Under the pieces are notes generated by a model that was not told where the DNA came from, made no database searches, and saw nothing but the letters and a program-made list of their open reading frames with translations. Made by a program: the position numbers and the translations under genes. DNA of 64,000 bases from a bacterium (GTDB taxonomy: Bacteria; SZUA-182; DTGQ01): assembly GCA_040755755.1 (NCBI GenBank), contig JBFLZW010000010.1, positions 99,645-163,644 on the forward strand. Direction: 5' to 3'. Of the stretch, positions 34,492 to 43,260 are shown in pieces; the first letter of the stretch is position 1, and each line of letters starts with the position of its first letter.

Positions 34492-35229
34492 TTATGTTCG
34501 TGTAAGGCTTTGCGCAATCCATTCATTGAATATCCGGTCTTTTATCCCATTTCTAACCTCCTGGCTGGCAAGATCGGCTTTCATAACCTCCTCGACCAGG
34601 ATCACCTGAAACAGGTCATTGATTTTAAACGGGCCAAGCACATCTTCCGGTGAAGCGTTAAATACCCTGGCAGCTAATTCGGGTCCAAGCAAATGACGGG
34701 ATACCAGGCCAACATGACCGCCGGAATATTTGCTCTTTGGGTCCAGAGAATATTTTCTGGCCAGGCCGTGAAAATCTTCGCCATCCTCGGTCACTTGCAT
34801 GATAATCTCATTGGCCAGATTCTCTTCTTTGACAGCGATGATGGAAATTCTGGCCAGATCGAAGTCAGAGCGGTTATTGACAAAATATTCTTCCACCTTC
34901 TTTTCGTCAGCCAGGTGTTCTTTGAGAAGATCGGTTAACAGGGCCGATTCACAGAAGAATTCAAAGTCAGTTAAGGTCAGTCCTGCATTTTTCAGAAAGG
35001 CAATCATGTCCCTGGCTGAATAGAGGTTGCGGGCTTTCCTGAAATTATCGGCAAATGTCTGAAGCTGGCCGTCAGTAACTGTCAACCCCAGTTCCTCTGC
35101 CTTTTTCCGGGCTTCTTTCTGCCTGATGATTTCAGGATAGATGCTGTAAGCCATACCGGTTAAGGCAAGATATTTCACTATTTCTTCATCCGAAATTTTT
35201 CCCTGAGCATAGCCTGTTTCCATAGTCAT
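34492..35229 (-). CDS. Parvulin-type peptidyl-prolyl isomerase of the peptide export cassette
   Basis: 245 residues. An N-terminal SurA/PrsA-like helical region is followed by a PpiC (parvulin) domain with 'FHGLARKYSLDPKSKYSGGHVGLVSR' region and 'LLGPELAARVFNASPEDVLGPF', close to the family pattern. No signal peptide is visible, unlike SurA or PrsA, so it may act in the cytoplasm or on cargo before export. It is the last gene after the ABC exporter and HlyD adaptor, which fits isomerases seen with peptide-maturation operons. Confidence 0.82.
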   Translation of the reverse strand: MTMETGYAQGKISDEEIVKYLALTGMAYSIYPEIIRQKEARKKAEELGLTVTDGQLQTFADNFRKARNLYSARDMIAFLKNAGLTLTDFEFFCESALLTDLLKEHLADEKKVEEYFVNNRSDFDLARISIIAVKEENLANEIIMQVTEDGEDFHGLARKYSLDPKSKYSGGHVGLVSRHLLGPELAARVFNASPEDVLGPFKINDLFQVILVEEVMKADLASQEVRNGIKDRIFNEWIAQSLTRT

Positions 35230-35246
35230 TCTCCCCTCTAGTGAAG

Positions 35247-35278
35247 TGGTCAGTGATCAGTGGTCAGTGGTCAGTGAC
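35247..35278. repeat. Short tandem repeat (GTCAGTG)n
   Basis: Imperfect 7-bp units GTCAGTG/ATCAGTG in the 96-bp gap between the HlyD and isomerase genes. Reverse complement of the wording at 27965-28013 in part (CACTGAC units). Confidence 0.7.
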
Positions 35279-35325
35279 GCAAGGCGTTATCCAGCGCCGT
35301 GGTCGAAACACTGTTTCCTCCCTGG

Positions 35326-36720
35326 TTATCTCATTTTTATCTTGCGAAACAAAAGGGAAAAGATACTTTTTTTCTCGGTGACCAGCTCTGCGGTCGCTGT
35401 CATACCGGGTTTCAGAAAATATTTTTTCCCCTGAATTTCAAAGTACGGCTTTCGGAGGCTCCCTCTGATATGGTAGATAAATCCCTGTTTTTTATCTTCA
35501 ACGGCTGAGGGAGAAATGGAAAGCACCTTTCCGGACAAGGTTCCGTAATCAGCATAGGGGAAGGCATCGAATTTATAGTGGATGTCCATACCTGCTTCGA
35601 TAAAGCCGATGTCTTTGTTGGCTATCATGATATCCATATAAAGGGGGCTGTCTAGCGGGAGAATAGTGCACAGAAGATCGGATTCCCGGACGTATTCCCC
35701 CCTGTTTCTGAAATAAAGCTCCGAGATTATGCCTGCCCTGTCTGCCCGTATGATGGTCCCTGTATCTTTTTCATCGGCTGCTTGGAAAGAAGGATCGATG
35801 CCTGAAGAAGTATTTCCCTGCAGCGAGAGCATCTTTTCGTTCATGTTCAATTCATGACGAAGCGACTGAATGACGGTCTTTTCTTCAAGTTCGAGGTTTT
35901 CAATCTCCTTCTGAAGAGCGGCCATTTTACTTTCAGCACTCGCTTGGGCATTTTCGATCTCCTGTTGCAGGATACGGTAATCTTTTTCCGTAATGTTCTT
36001 CTGGGAAATGAGCTTATTCACTTCTGCACCCGCCCGCTCGAACCGGCTCTTGATATTGTTATATTCCGCTATGGAAGTAAGCTGTTTTTCAAACAGCTTC
36101 CGGGTGTTTTCATACTCTTTCTCCAGGTTTTTCACTTCCTTGTGCCAGAAGGCAAGGTCGATCTCAAGTGCATGCAGGGAAAGCCTGTTCTGCTCAAGCT
36201 GCAATCTCTTTACCGTGAGCGTGTTCAGCAGATCGCGTTTGATGCGCTCCAATTCGTCCTGAGAGGATGATATGCTGTTGTGGTAGTACTCCTCCTTCAG
36301 AGGGATTGCAGCATGCAGCTCGTCGATTCTCGATCGATACGAGATCGCCTCCTTTGACAGGATGAAAAAGAGCGGTGCGCCCTTTTCAATACGCTGTCCC
36401 TCGGAGATCGCTATCTTCTCCAGGTATCCGTTCCTGTCGGAAAGGACCCTGATGGCAGGTGAATCGGGCCGGGCAAGGGATAAGCCTTCCACGACAATAT
36501 CGATTTTGCTGAGCAGGGAATAGACCAGGGCAACGGCCAGCATCAAGACCATGATATAGATCAATCCCCTGGCAAACAGGTTCGGCATCCTTTGAAGATG
36601 CTCCGTTACCAGATAATTCTCCGAAGGCGAGTCAGCCGGTGTTATCTTCAGCATATCCGGCTGGTCAATCTCCCGGTCTTTCCGGTCTGTGTTTTCTGCG
36701 GTTTCCCTGGCAGATTCCAT
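35326..36720 (-). CDS. HlyD-family membrane fusion (adaptor) protein
   Basis: 464 residues. A cytoplasmic N-terminus of about 50 residues, one membrane segment (GLIYIMVLMLAVALVYSLL), a lipoyl half ('RVLSDRNGYLEKIAISEGQR'), a long coiled coil (about 120-300), the second lipoyl half ('IIRADRAGIISELYFRNRGEY') and a beta-barrel end. It would link the inner-membrane ABC exporter to the TolC-like channel. It starts 22 bp after the exporter stop, with GGGGAA upstream. Confidence 0.9.
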   Translation of the reverse strand: MESARETAENTDRKDREIDQPDMLKITPADSPSENYLVTEHLQRMPNLFARGLIYIMVLMLAVALVYSLLSKIDIVVEGLSLARPDSPAIRVLSDRNGYLEKIAISEGQRIEKGAPLFFILSKEAISYRSRIDELHAAIPLKEEYYHNSISSSQDELERIKRDLLNTLTVKRLQLEQNRLSLHALEIDLAFWHKEVKNLEKEYENTRKLFEKQLTSIAEYNNIKSRFERAGAEVNKLISQKNITEKDYRILQQEIENAQASAESKMAALQKEIENLELEEKTVIQSLRHELNMNEKMLSLQGNTSSGIDPSFQAADEKDTGTIIRADRAGIISELYFRNRGEYVRESDLLCTILPLDSPLYMDIMIANKDIGFIEAGMDIHYKFDAFPYADYGTLSGKVLSISPSAVEDKKQGFIYHIRGSLRKPYFEIQGKKYFLKPGMTATAELVTEKKSIFSLLFRKIKMR

Positions 36721-36742
36721 AACAATTCCCCAAAGTCAGACC

Positions 36743-39700
36743 CTACAAATTCAACTGCTGATGATTCAGGTAATGATACAGTCCACGCCTGGCCATCAGC
36801 TCTTCATGCGTCCCCTGTTCGATGATTTCTCCATTATCCATCACGAAGATGACATCCGCATTCCGTACCGTACTCAGCCTGTGGGCAATGATGAGAGCGG
36901 TTTTTCCTTTCAGAATGACCCGCATGTTCTTCTGAATGGCCTGTTCGGATTCCGTATCGAGCGAACTGGTGGCTTCATCGAAGATAATGATTTTCGGATT
37001 CCGATACAGCACCCGGGCAATGGCGATCCGCTGCTTCTGACCGCCCGAAAGCTGAAGCCCGCTGTCACCGACCCTGGTTTCATACCCCTGGCCAAGGCCG
37101 GTAATGAAATCATGAGCATTGGCCAGTTTTGCAGCCTCCATGACCTTGTCCATGGTTTCTTCCGGATCGCCGAAGGAAATATTTTCGCGGATGCTTCCAT
37201 TGAAGATAAAGCTGTCCTGAAGGATAAATCCCACCATATTCCGCAGGCTGGCGAGATCGATATTTTTCAGGTCGCATCCGTCGATGGAAATTTTGCCCTC
37301 CGTCGCATCGTAAAGCCTGGCAATGAGCTTTACCAGGGTCGATTTGCCGGAACCGCTTCGCCCGACAATGGCCGCTGTCTGGCCGGGAGCGATTCGTAAG
37401 GTTATGTTGGATAGAATAGAGGGGGCGTTCTCTCCTCCGTACCGGAAAAAAACCTTCTCGAAAGTGACCTCACCCCGCGGCTCTCTGATCACCATGCCTG
37501 TTGCCTCTTCCATCGATCCGGGAAACTCAGCTCTGGCGGTGAATACGTCATTGAGCAGATCGACCGAGACCAGTGTCTGCTGGATGCTGTCCCAGGCGGT
37601 TATGATCCGGTTGATCGGCGTTATGACACTGCCCATCAGGGCCATAAAAGCCATCAATTCACCGACGCTGATGGTGCCCTGCATGACCTTTTGGGCTCCG
37701 TACCAGAGAATGATGGTCGAGCTTAACGAGCCCACAAAGTCTCCCAGGGAATGAAAATACATGGCCGTGGTAAAAAGCCTGAAGTCGATGTTCAGGCTTT
37801 TGATATACTTATCCTCCCATTTCCACCGCGTGGGATATTCGATATTCATGGCCTTGACCGTATCGATTCCATTGATCGATTCGATCAGGTGCGATTCGCA
37901 CTCACCCTGAGCGGCAAAGGAATCGACATTCAGTCTCTTGAACAGGGGCGTAAATATCAGCGTGATGGCGATAAAAACGGGCATGAACAAAAGGGCCAGG
38001 GCGGTCATCTGCACGTTGTAATAGAACATCAGCGACAGGTAGACGATGATCAGGATGGTATCGAGAATCATAGTCAGGGCCGTGTTGGTCAGGAAGCTGC
38101 GGATCTTTTTATTCTCACCGAACCGGGAGATGAAATCGCCGACTTTACGCACCTTGTAATAGCCCAGGGGCAGGGAAAGCAGGTGCTTGTAAAAGGCCAC
38201 CAGCATTCTGAGATCTATTTTCATGCTGGTATGTACAATCAGGTATTGCCGCAGGACCCGCACCAGGAACTGGAAGATCAGAATGAGAATCATTCCGGTC
38301 AGCATGATATTCAGCATGGAAGAATTGTTATGGAACAGGACCTTGTCGATCACGTTCTGGGTAAAGATGGGGGTAGCCAGAGCGAAGAGATTCATGAGGA
38401 TCGATGCCACCAGGATCTCCAGAAGGATCAGTTTATAGGGACGGACAAACTGGATGAAGTTCCTGAACGATGTCGTATCCTCGGTCTGTTTCTCAAATTC
38501 CGGGGTAGGCTCGATCGTGAGGGTTATCCCATTCCAGTTATCCTGAAATTTCCCCCTGGGGTAGGTGCGAAGACCGAGGGCCGGGTCAGCCACCCGGACA
38601 TTCTTTTCATCCGCCCGGAAAACAACCACATAATGATACCCCTGCCAGTGTACTATACAGGGAAGGTGGATGGACAGCAGGGTATCGTAATTCAGCTTCA
38701 TCCCCCGGGTGGAAAAGCCCAGTTGCTCCGCCGCCGAAGCAAGATTGGCCAGCGATGAGCCGCTGAGATCGACATGAGCCATGTCTCGCAGCCTGCTCGA
38801 AGAAAAATTCTTCCCGTAATATTTGGCGATCATCATGAGGCAGGTTGTGCCGCAGGTCATCTGATCGTGCTGCATGATAAAAGGAAAGCGGATGTTCCGG
38901 TAATACAGGGAAAAGAATCTCTTCCCAGGGCCTGGTTTTTCCGGGAGAGAAGCTGCTGCCTCGCGGTCAGCGGAGGCATCTTTGTGAACCTGAATATCCT
39001 GGAGGCCGGCCATCTCCTGTTTAATGATTTCCTGGTAGGGTATCGGCGGCTTATCGGTCAGGTAAGAGAGAATGCGGTCTTCGAATACCTTTTTTATTTT
39101 TGGCGAATGGGTCACCAGCTCATGAAAGGTCTCTTTGGCAAGGGAGAATAAGGTACAGTTGGTGAGGCAGATCACATCCGCATACCGCTGGCTGTCCTCC
39201 ACCAGGGCCTTTTCACCGAAAAAATCGCCTTCACGGAGAAAATTGATTATCTCCTGCCGTTTTCCCTCCCACCTGATCACCTTCAGCTTTCCGCTTTCTA
39301 TCAGATAAAATTTATCCGGCTTGGCATTCTGCCTGAAGACTACATCGCCCTCTTTGAAAAATTCCAAATGAAAATTCTGCACCAGGTACTGCAACTGGTT
39401 TGGCGGTATGGACGACAGCTCCGTGCACGATTTCAGGAACTGATGAATGGAGGTGGCTCGAATAAACTTGTCAAAATATTCTCTCAACTCGGGTTTGGAA
39501 TACACGTAGTCGTAAAAAAGCTGATGGTCGATGGATATGATAACGCTGTCTTCCACTGCCCGGGCCGCTGCATTTCTGGGCTTGTCGGTAATGAGGGCTG
39601 TTTCGCCGAAGTGGTCCCCCCCGCTTCTGACCCCGAGATTGATCTCCTGGTTTTTTTCGTTTCTCTGGAGGATGCGGACCTTTCCGCTGTAAACAAGGTA

Positions 39701-39856
39701 AAATTCCTTTCCTGAAGCACCCTGATCAAAGATAAGCTCACCGGCCTTGACCGATTTGAGCTCAGCCATCCTGGTCAACTGGGCCAGTTCCTCATCGCTG
39801 AAGATGGAAAAGAGCGATATCTTCCGGATAAAATGATGGAGATCGTTGATATCCAT
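36743..39856 (-). CDS. C39-peptidase ABC exporter with two cyclic-nucleotide-binding domains
   Basis: 1037 residues. Two tandem cNMP-binding domains (about 10-125 and 140-260; 'SGGDHFGETALI', 'EGDFFGEKALV') precede a C39 peptidase with its Cys in 'QHDQMTCGTTCLMMIAKYYG', His in 'VHWQGYHYVVVF' and Asp in VADPALG. The exporter membrane domain (about 475-760) and the ATPase follow: Walker A GRSGSGKSTLVKL, signature LSGGQKQRIAIARV, Walker B IIIFDEATSSLD. It should cut double-glycine leaders and export the core peptide. The 42407-42586 precursor is the obvious candidate substrate. The cNMP domains suggest that export or processing is gated by a nucleotide signal. Whether both sites bind ligand cannot be told from the sequence alone. 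Confidence 0.92.
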   Translation of the reverse strand: MDINDLHHFIRKISLFSIFSDEELAQLTRMAELKSVKAGELIFDQGASGKEFYLVYSGKVRILQRNEKNQEINLGVRSGGDHFGETALITDKPRNAAARAVEDSVIISIDHQLFYDYVYSKPELREYFDKFIRATSIHQFLKSCTELSSIPPNQLQYLVQNFHLEFFKEGDVVFRQNAKPDKFYLIESGKLKVIRWEGKRQEIINFLREGDFFGEKALVEDSQRYADVICLTNCTLFSLAKETFHELVTHSPKIKKVFEDRILSYLTDKPPIPYQEIIKQEMAGLQDIQVHKDASADREAAASLPEKPGPGKRFFSLYYRNIRFPFIMQHDQMTCGTTCLMMIAKYYGKNFSSSRLRDMAHVDLSGSSLANLASAAEQLGFSTRGMKLNYDTLLSIHLPCIVHWQGYHYVVVFRADEKNVRVADPALGLRTYPRGKFQDNWNGITLTIEPTPEFEKQTEDTTSFRNFIQFVRPYKLILLEILVASILMNLFALATPIFTQNVIDKVLFHNNSSMLNIMLTGMILILIFQFLVRVLRQYLIVHTSMKIDLRMLVAFYKHLLSLPLGYYKVRKVGDFISRFGENKKIRSFLTNTALTMILDTILIIVYLSLMFYYNVQMTALALLFMPVFIAITLIFTPLFKRLNVDSFAAQGECESHLIESINGIDTVKAMNIEYPTRWKWEDKYIKSLNIDFRLFTTAMYFHSLGDFVGSLSSTIILWYGAQKVMQGTISVGELMAFMALMGSVITPINRIITAWDSIQQTLVSVDLLNDVFTARAEFPGSMEEATGMVIREPRGEVTFEKVFFRYGGENAPSILSNITLRIAPGQTAAIVGRSGSGKSTLVKLIARLYDATEGKISIDGCDLKNIDLASLRNMVGFILQDSFIFNGSIRENISFGDPEETMDKVMEAAKLANAHDFITGLGQGYETRVGDSGLQLSGGQKQRIAIARVLYRNPKIIIFDEATSSLDTESEQAIQKNMRVILKGKTALIIAHRLSTVRNADVIFVMDNGEIIEQGTHEELMARRGLYHYLNHQQLNL

Positions 39857-40003
39857 AGCTATCCTATAGCTATCCTGTCGATTGATTTAACTTGACTTAA
39901 CTTACCTTAAGTTCGTTAAGGGCACATGAACTTCGTTAATGGCACCTGCACCCCCTTGCCCGGAGGGCAAGCAGCCCCCCTCGCCCTCTTGGAGGGCATA
40001 TAT

Positions 40004-40290
40004 TCCCCCTCGCCCCTTTGGGGAGAGGGCCGGGGTGAGGGGCTTTTTTGGTAAGTAGCCTCCATCAAATACTATCGCCCCGCCAGGGAGCAAATGTAGG
40101 GTGGTGGGGCTGCTTTTTTGCCCCACCCAATACCGCACGCGATCTCTTTATCGAGCCTGACTGGCCGCGGATTTATCGCGCTGTGTACTGAGGGCAGCGA
40201 TTTTCTCCCTCGCCCCTTTGGGGAGAGGGCCGGGGTGAGGGGCTTTTGGGGTAAGCAGCCTCCATCAAATACTATCGCCCCTCCAGGGAG
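40004..40290. repeat. Duplicated repeat block around the TolC-like gene's 3' end
   Basis: Two near-identical blocks of about 87 bp (40004-40090 and 40205-40290) each consist of the REP palindrome followed by a conserved tail containing CCTCCATCAAATACTATCGC. Between them (40091-40190) lies another dispersed element, with a copy at 47988-48080. The upper block overlaps the coding frame of the TolC-like gene and the lower block covers its stop at 40072. Confidence 0.8.
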
Positions 40291-41958
40291 GAGAAAAAAA
40301 TAGTGCAATAAGCAATTATTTTCTCCCGGCTTCCGACTCCCGACTTCTGACTCCTGACTCCTGACTCCTGATATAAGGTCTTGCATTTCCCTTCTCACCA
40401 GGTAATAGGTGCCGATGAGCATTAGGTAATCCATTTTTGTGTTGAGCAGAGCAAGCTTTGCGTTGATGAAGGCAGTCTGATAATCGAGAGTATCCAGAAC
40501 AGTGCTTTTCTCTCCCACCAGCCGCTCTATTTCGTTTTCGAGATTTTGCTTCGAGATGGCAGCGATCTTTTCATTTAAGGCCATGTTATTCCCCGCTGTT
40601 TCCATATCATCCCGCAGCTCGCTGACCAGGTTTTTGATTTCCTCCCGGCGATTGCCTATCTGGATCATAAGCTGCCGCTTTTTATTTTCCGCTGCCGCAA
40701 GGTCGGCCTGAGCAGCCGTATTCTTCAGGGGAAGGCCAAGTACGCCGGTGATGAGGGCACGGTAATTGCTCGAAGAGATATCTCCAATTGACCGTGACCA
40801 TTCCTGATGATCATAACCATCTATTCCGAATTCCAGGGATATCGTAAGATCGGGTTTTCGGTTGTTTGCAGCTTTTTCTCTTTCTTTTTCAGCTAACCGT
40901 AACTGATGAGCATAATTTGCCAGAATAAAATCCATCTTTTCTGATCTGACCTGCGTATCCGGCCAGGAAGGCGATGGAAAGGAAGCAATCACGGAATCCG
41001 GCTGAGTGGAAAGGATAATCCCTGGATCTGTATCTGAATTTGTATTTGAATCTGATTGGGAGGTATTATATGAAGTATTACATGAGGCATTATATATGGA
41101 GAGCATAAGATCATGCTCTTTTTTCCGCTTTTCGTTTTCCAGATCGGCTATTTCCTTATCCTGAATAAGCAGGGTTGCTTGCACCTTATTTAAGGTTGTT
41201 ATCGGGAGTTTTTGCATCTTCACTTTTTCGTTTACCACATTATATATTTCTTGCGTATTTTTTCTTATTTCGCGTTTCAGCCGGAGCTCTTCTCCCGTCA
41301 GATACAGCGAGAAATAGCTCCTGAATACCTTAAAAAGAATGGTATTTTTCTCATCCTCAAGTTTCTGTATAGCCAGTTCCCTGCGTATGCCGGCCTTATG
41401 GATTTCGAAATCTGCCATTTCCCTGCCCCAACCCTTTAATAAGGGCTGATCATATTTGAAAAAGATGGTCGATGTATACTCATCCTGATGAACGCGCGGA
41501 GCATAATATGTGATCCGGTCACTTTTGGTCGAAAAATGCAGGGATGATGTTCCGGCCAGGGAATGCCTTTTACTGAGGGAAAGATCGTAGTCCATGATGT
41601 GGTGATCCCGGTAATTAGCAGCCGTCAAGACATCCCAGGAATACGTGCCCATTTTACTGCTCATCTTCAGGTAAGGAAGGTAAACAGCCTCCTGATAATC
41701 AACCTCCTGGTCGGCTGTATTTTTATCCAGAAGATAATACCGGATATCGGTATTCTTCTGGAGAGCTATGTTCAGGCCATCGGACAGCGAGAGAGTGACA
41801 GCCGTGCCGGTTTTCCCGTCAGCGGGTTCATGGATGAGCAGAAAACTCATCAGCGCAAGCATGAGCATAAGGATATGGAGATGGATATGGGTGTAGATGT
41901 GGATATGGGTAGAGAAGAGAATGATCGCCGGTTGCATTGTATTACCGAATCTTTTCAT
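40072..41958 (-). CDS. TolC-like outer-membrane efflux protein with repeat-derived C-terminal tail
   Basis: About 628 residues. A signal/hydrophobic region (LMLMLALMSFLLI) follows a His-rich start. Paired coiled-coil outer-membrane factor repeats run from 'LSLSDGLNIALQKNTDI' to 'LLNTKMDYLMLIGTYYLV'. The conserved protein ends near 'RREMQDL' (about 40375); the remaining 100 residues (SGVRSQESEVGSRK..., PLTPALSPKGRG...) are encoded by short tandem repeats and REP elements, so the original stop has been lost or the tail is junk. ATG 41958 preferred to the GTG at 41979; neither has a strong ribosome-binding site. It supplies the outer-membrane channel of the peptide export cassette. Confidence 0.82.
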   Translation of the reverse strand: MKRFGNTMQPAIILFSTHIHIYTHIHLHILMLMLALMSFLLIHEPADGKTGTAVTLSLSDGLNIALQKNTDIRYYLLDKNTADQEVDYQEAVYLPYLKMSSKMGTYSWDVLTAANYRDHHIMDYDLSLSKRHSLAGTSSLHFSTKSDRITYYAPRVHQDEYTSTIFFKYDQPLLKGWGREMADFEIHKAGIRRELAIQKLEDEKNTILFKVFRSYFSLYLTGEELRLKREIRKNTQEIYNVVNEKVKMQKLPITTLNKVQATLLIQDKEIADLENEKRKKEHDLMLSIYNASCNTSYNTSQSDSNTNSDTDPGIILSTQPDSVIASFPSPSWPDTQVRSEKMDFILANYAHQLRLAEKEREKAANNRKPDLTISLEFGIDGYDHQEWSRSIGDISSSNYRALITGVLGLPLKNTAAQADLAAAENKKRQLMIQIGNRREEIKNLVSELRDDMETAGNNMALNEKIAAISKQNLENEIERLVGEKSTVLDTLDYQTAFINAKLALLNTKMDYLMLIGTYYLVRREMQDLISGVRSQESEVGSRKPGENNCLLHYFFLLPGGAIVFDGGCLPQKPLTPALSPKGRGRKSLPSVHSAINPRPVRLDKEIACGIGWGKKAAPPPYICSLAGR

Positions 41959-42406
41959 AAAGATGCCGGGATTGCCCACGAGACAAGCTGATACGGTGCC
42001 AGGTTAGTAACTTTGTTAATAATAAATCTCTTGTATGGTTTTTTCTGAGAGTGGCAATACAAATATTTTTTCGTCCTGACTTGAACATGGCTTCGTATTC
42101 CGCCTTTGGGCTCTAATTTCATGCTGAAAAAAATTACCGATAATGTTTCAAACCAGACTTTTTTTACAGGATGTCTGTCATCTTTTTGGACATTTTCCCA
42201 TAGACCTTGAATATTTAGCTGGAATGGCCGATGAAATAATCAGGTGAGATGATGATGAGGATAGTTTTAATTTTAAATCCTCACCTCGATCCACCTGTTC
42301 CCGCTCAATACTACAAGCAAAGGAGGACAAAAGGTAAGCCAAAAATTGGTAAGTAGTAATCACTTTACCTTGCATTAACTTCTTTAACGATAAAGGAGGA
42401 TAAATC
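41959..42406. promoter_or_regulatory. Divergent intergenic region of the peptide export cassette
   Basis: 448 bp, AT-rich, between the channel gene and the precursor peptide. It must hold promoters for both directions. A TGAGGAT...ATCCTCA inverted repeat (about 42248-42275, AT-rich loop) is the only clear structure; it could be an operator or hairpin. No second precursor peptide was found. Confidence 0.4.
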
Positions 42407-42586
42407 ATGCAGGAAAAAGTTGAAGTTACCAGAATCAAAATTAATGACCTCAGTGAGGATGAAAGACTGAAAGTAGAAGAAATGAAGAAGATTTTAGGCG
42501 GCTACAACACCTCCCGTGCCTGGTATGCATTGTTTGGCGATTCCAAAGGCAATGGAGGAATCTTTGATTTTGGCGAAGCAGGATGA
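42407..42586 (+). CDS. Double-glycine leader precursor peptide (59 aa)
   Basis: ATG 42407 has a perfect AAAGGAGG seven bases upstream. The product has a 32-residue leader ending LKVEEMKKILGG, the L-x-x-E...GG pattern recognised by C39 peptidases, and a 27-residue core beginning YNTSRAWYALFGDSKGNGG and ending IFDFGEAG. The core has no Cys, is rich in Gly and aromatic residues and is acidic at its end. No lanthionine, radical SAM or cyclodehydratase gene is near, so it may be exported unmodified as a bacteriocin, microcin-like or signal peptide. It is divergent from the channel-adaptor-exporter genes that would process and secrete it. Confidence 0.75.
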   Translation: MQEKVEVTRIKINDLSEDERLKVEEMKKILGGYNTSRAWYALFGDSKGNGGIFDFGEAG

Positions 42587-42622
42587 GAAGCACGTTGAAC
42601 CGACTTTTTTCTCCATATCTTC

Positions 42623-42679
42623 ACCACGAAGATCACGATGATATTACCTGTTGCCTGTTATATTCGTGATCTTCGTGGT
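42623..42679. terminator. Inverted repeat after the peptide gene, possible terminator
   Basis: A perfect 16-bp inverted repeat, ACCACGAAGATCACGA (42623-42638) with 42664-42679, with a 25-base loop, 37 bp after the peptide stop. An A-rich stretch follows on the plus strand rather than a T-run, so it may be a dispersed repeat rather than a true terminator. Confidence 0.45.
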
Positions 42680-42805
42680 AAAATAAAAATTCCCCGCCCC
42701 ACTTTCCACCATCCATTTCCACCGTTCCCCGGGAACGGTTTCATATTCCGTTTTGTTTCCCCGGAACGATTTCATACCAGCATTTTTCTCCTTCGGCCCC
42801 CTGTT

Positions 42806-42928
42806 AGGGCAATGCCATTAACAACTGAAGGGCAGGCATTGAGCTGAGGGCAGCCTCCTTTTCCCCCTCGCCCCTTCGGGGAGAGGGGCGTTGGTCGCGG
42901 ATAATCCTTAAGTTAATGCCATTGCCCT
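42806..42928. mobile_element. MITE-like element, copy 1
   Basis: Ends AGGGCAATGCCATTAAC (42806-42822) and GTTAATGCCATTGCCCT (42912-42928) are inverted repeats matching at 16 of 17 positions; the interior holds the REP palindrome and TTGGTCGCGGATAATCC. A second copy is at 49292-49402 between cas7 and cas4. No coding content. The DNA from 42929 to 43260 before cas3 has no gene that I can support. Confidence 0.65.
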
Positions 42929-43260
42929 CTGGGGAGAGGGAGAAAGAGGCAAAAGGGCAGGGGAGGGGAGACAACTTGTCGCGTATTTAAGTTCTGTACA
43001 CAGTTTTACCCTTCCAGACAGGCAGGGGCAAGGGATTAAGTTGAGTGCTCAGTTGCCAGTGGGCTGTGAGCTGCGGCCAGCAGGTACTGGCCGGTGATCA
43101 GATATATTCATAGTATTTCCAATTTTTCTTTGATATGTTACAATATCAGGAAGAATTTATTCACTCGCCCCTTTGTAAAGAATGAAGGAGGGTTTTTACC
43201 CATCCAAATATAATCTTATAATCTGACCGCTGATCTTTTCAGCACAAAGGATGATAGCCA

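Noticed and set aside
37751..38758. 335-codon plus-strand frame inside the ABC exporter gene
   Set aside because: Antisense to an intact exporter with all motifs; no independent support.
39902..40138. Minus-strand frame with PLTPALSPKGRG
   Set aside because: Translation of the REP palindrome; the same words appear at every copy.
41959..42406. Sigma-54 promoter for the precursor peptide
   Set aside because: No TGGCAC-N5-TTGCA-like match in the region.
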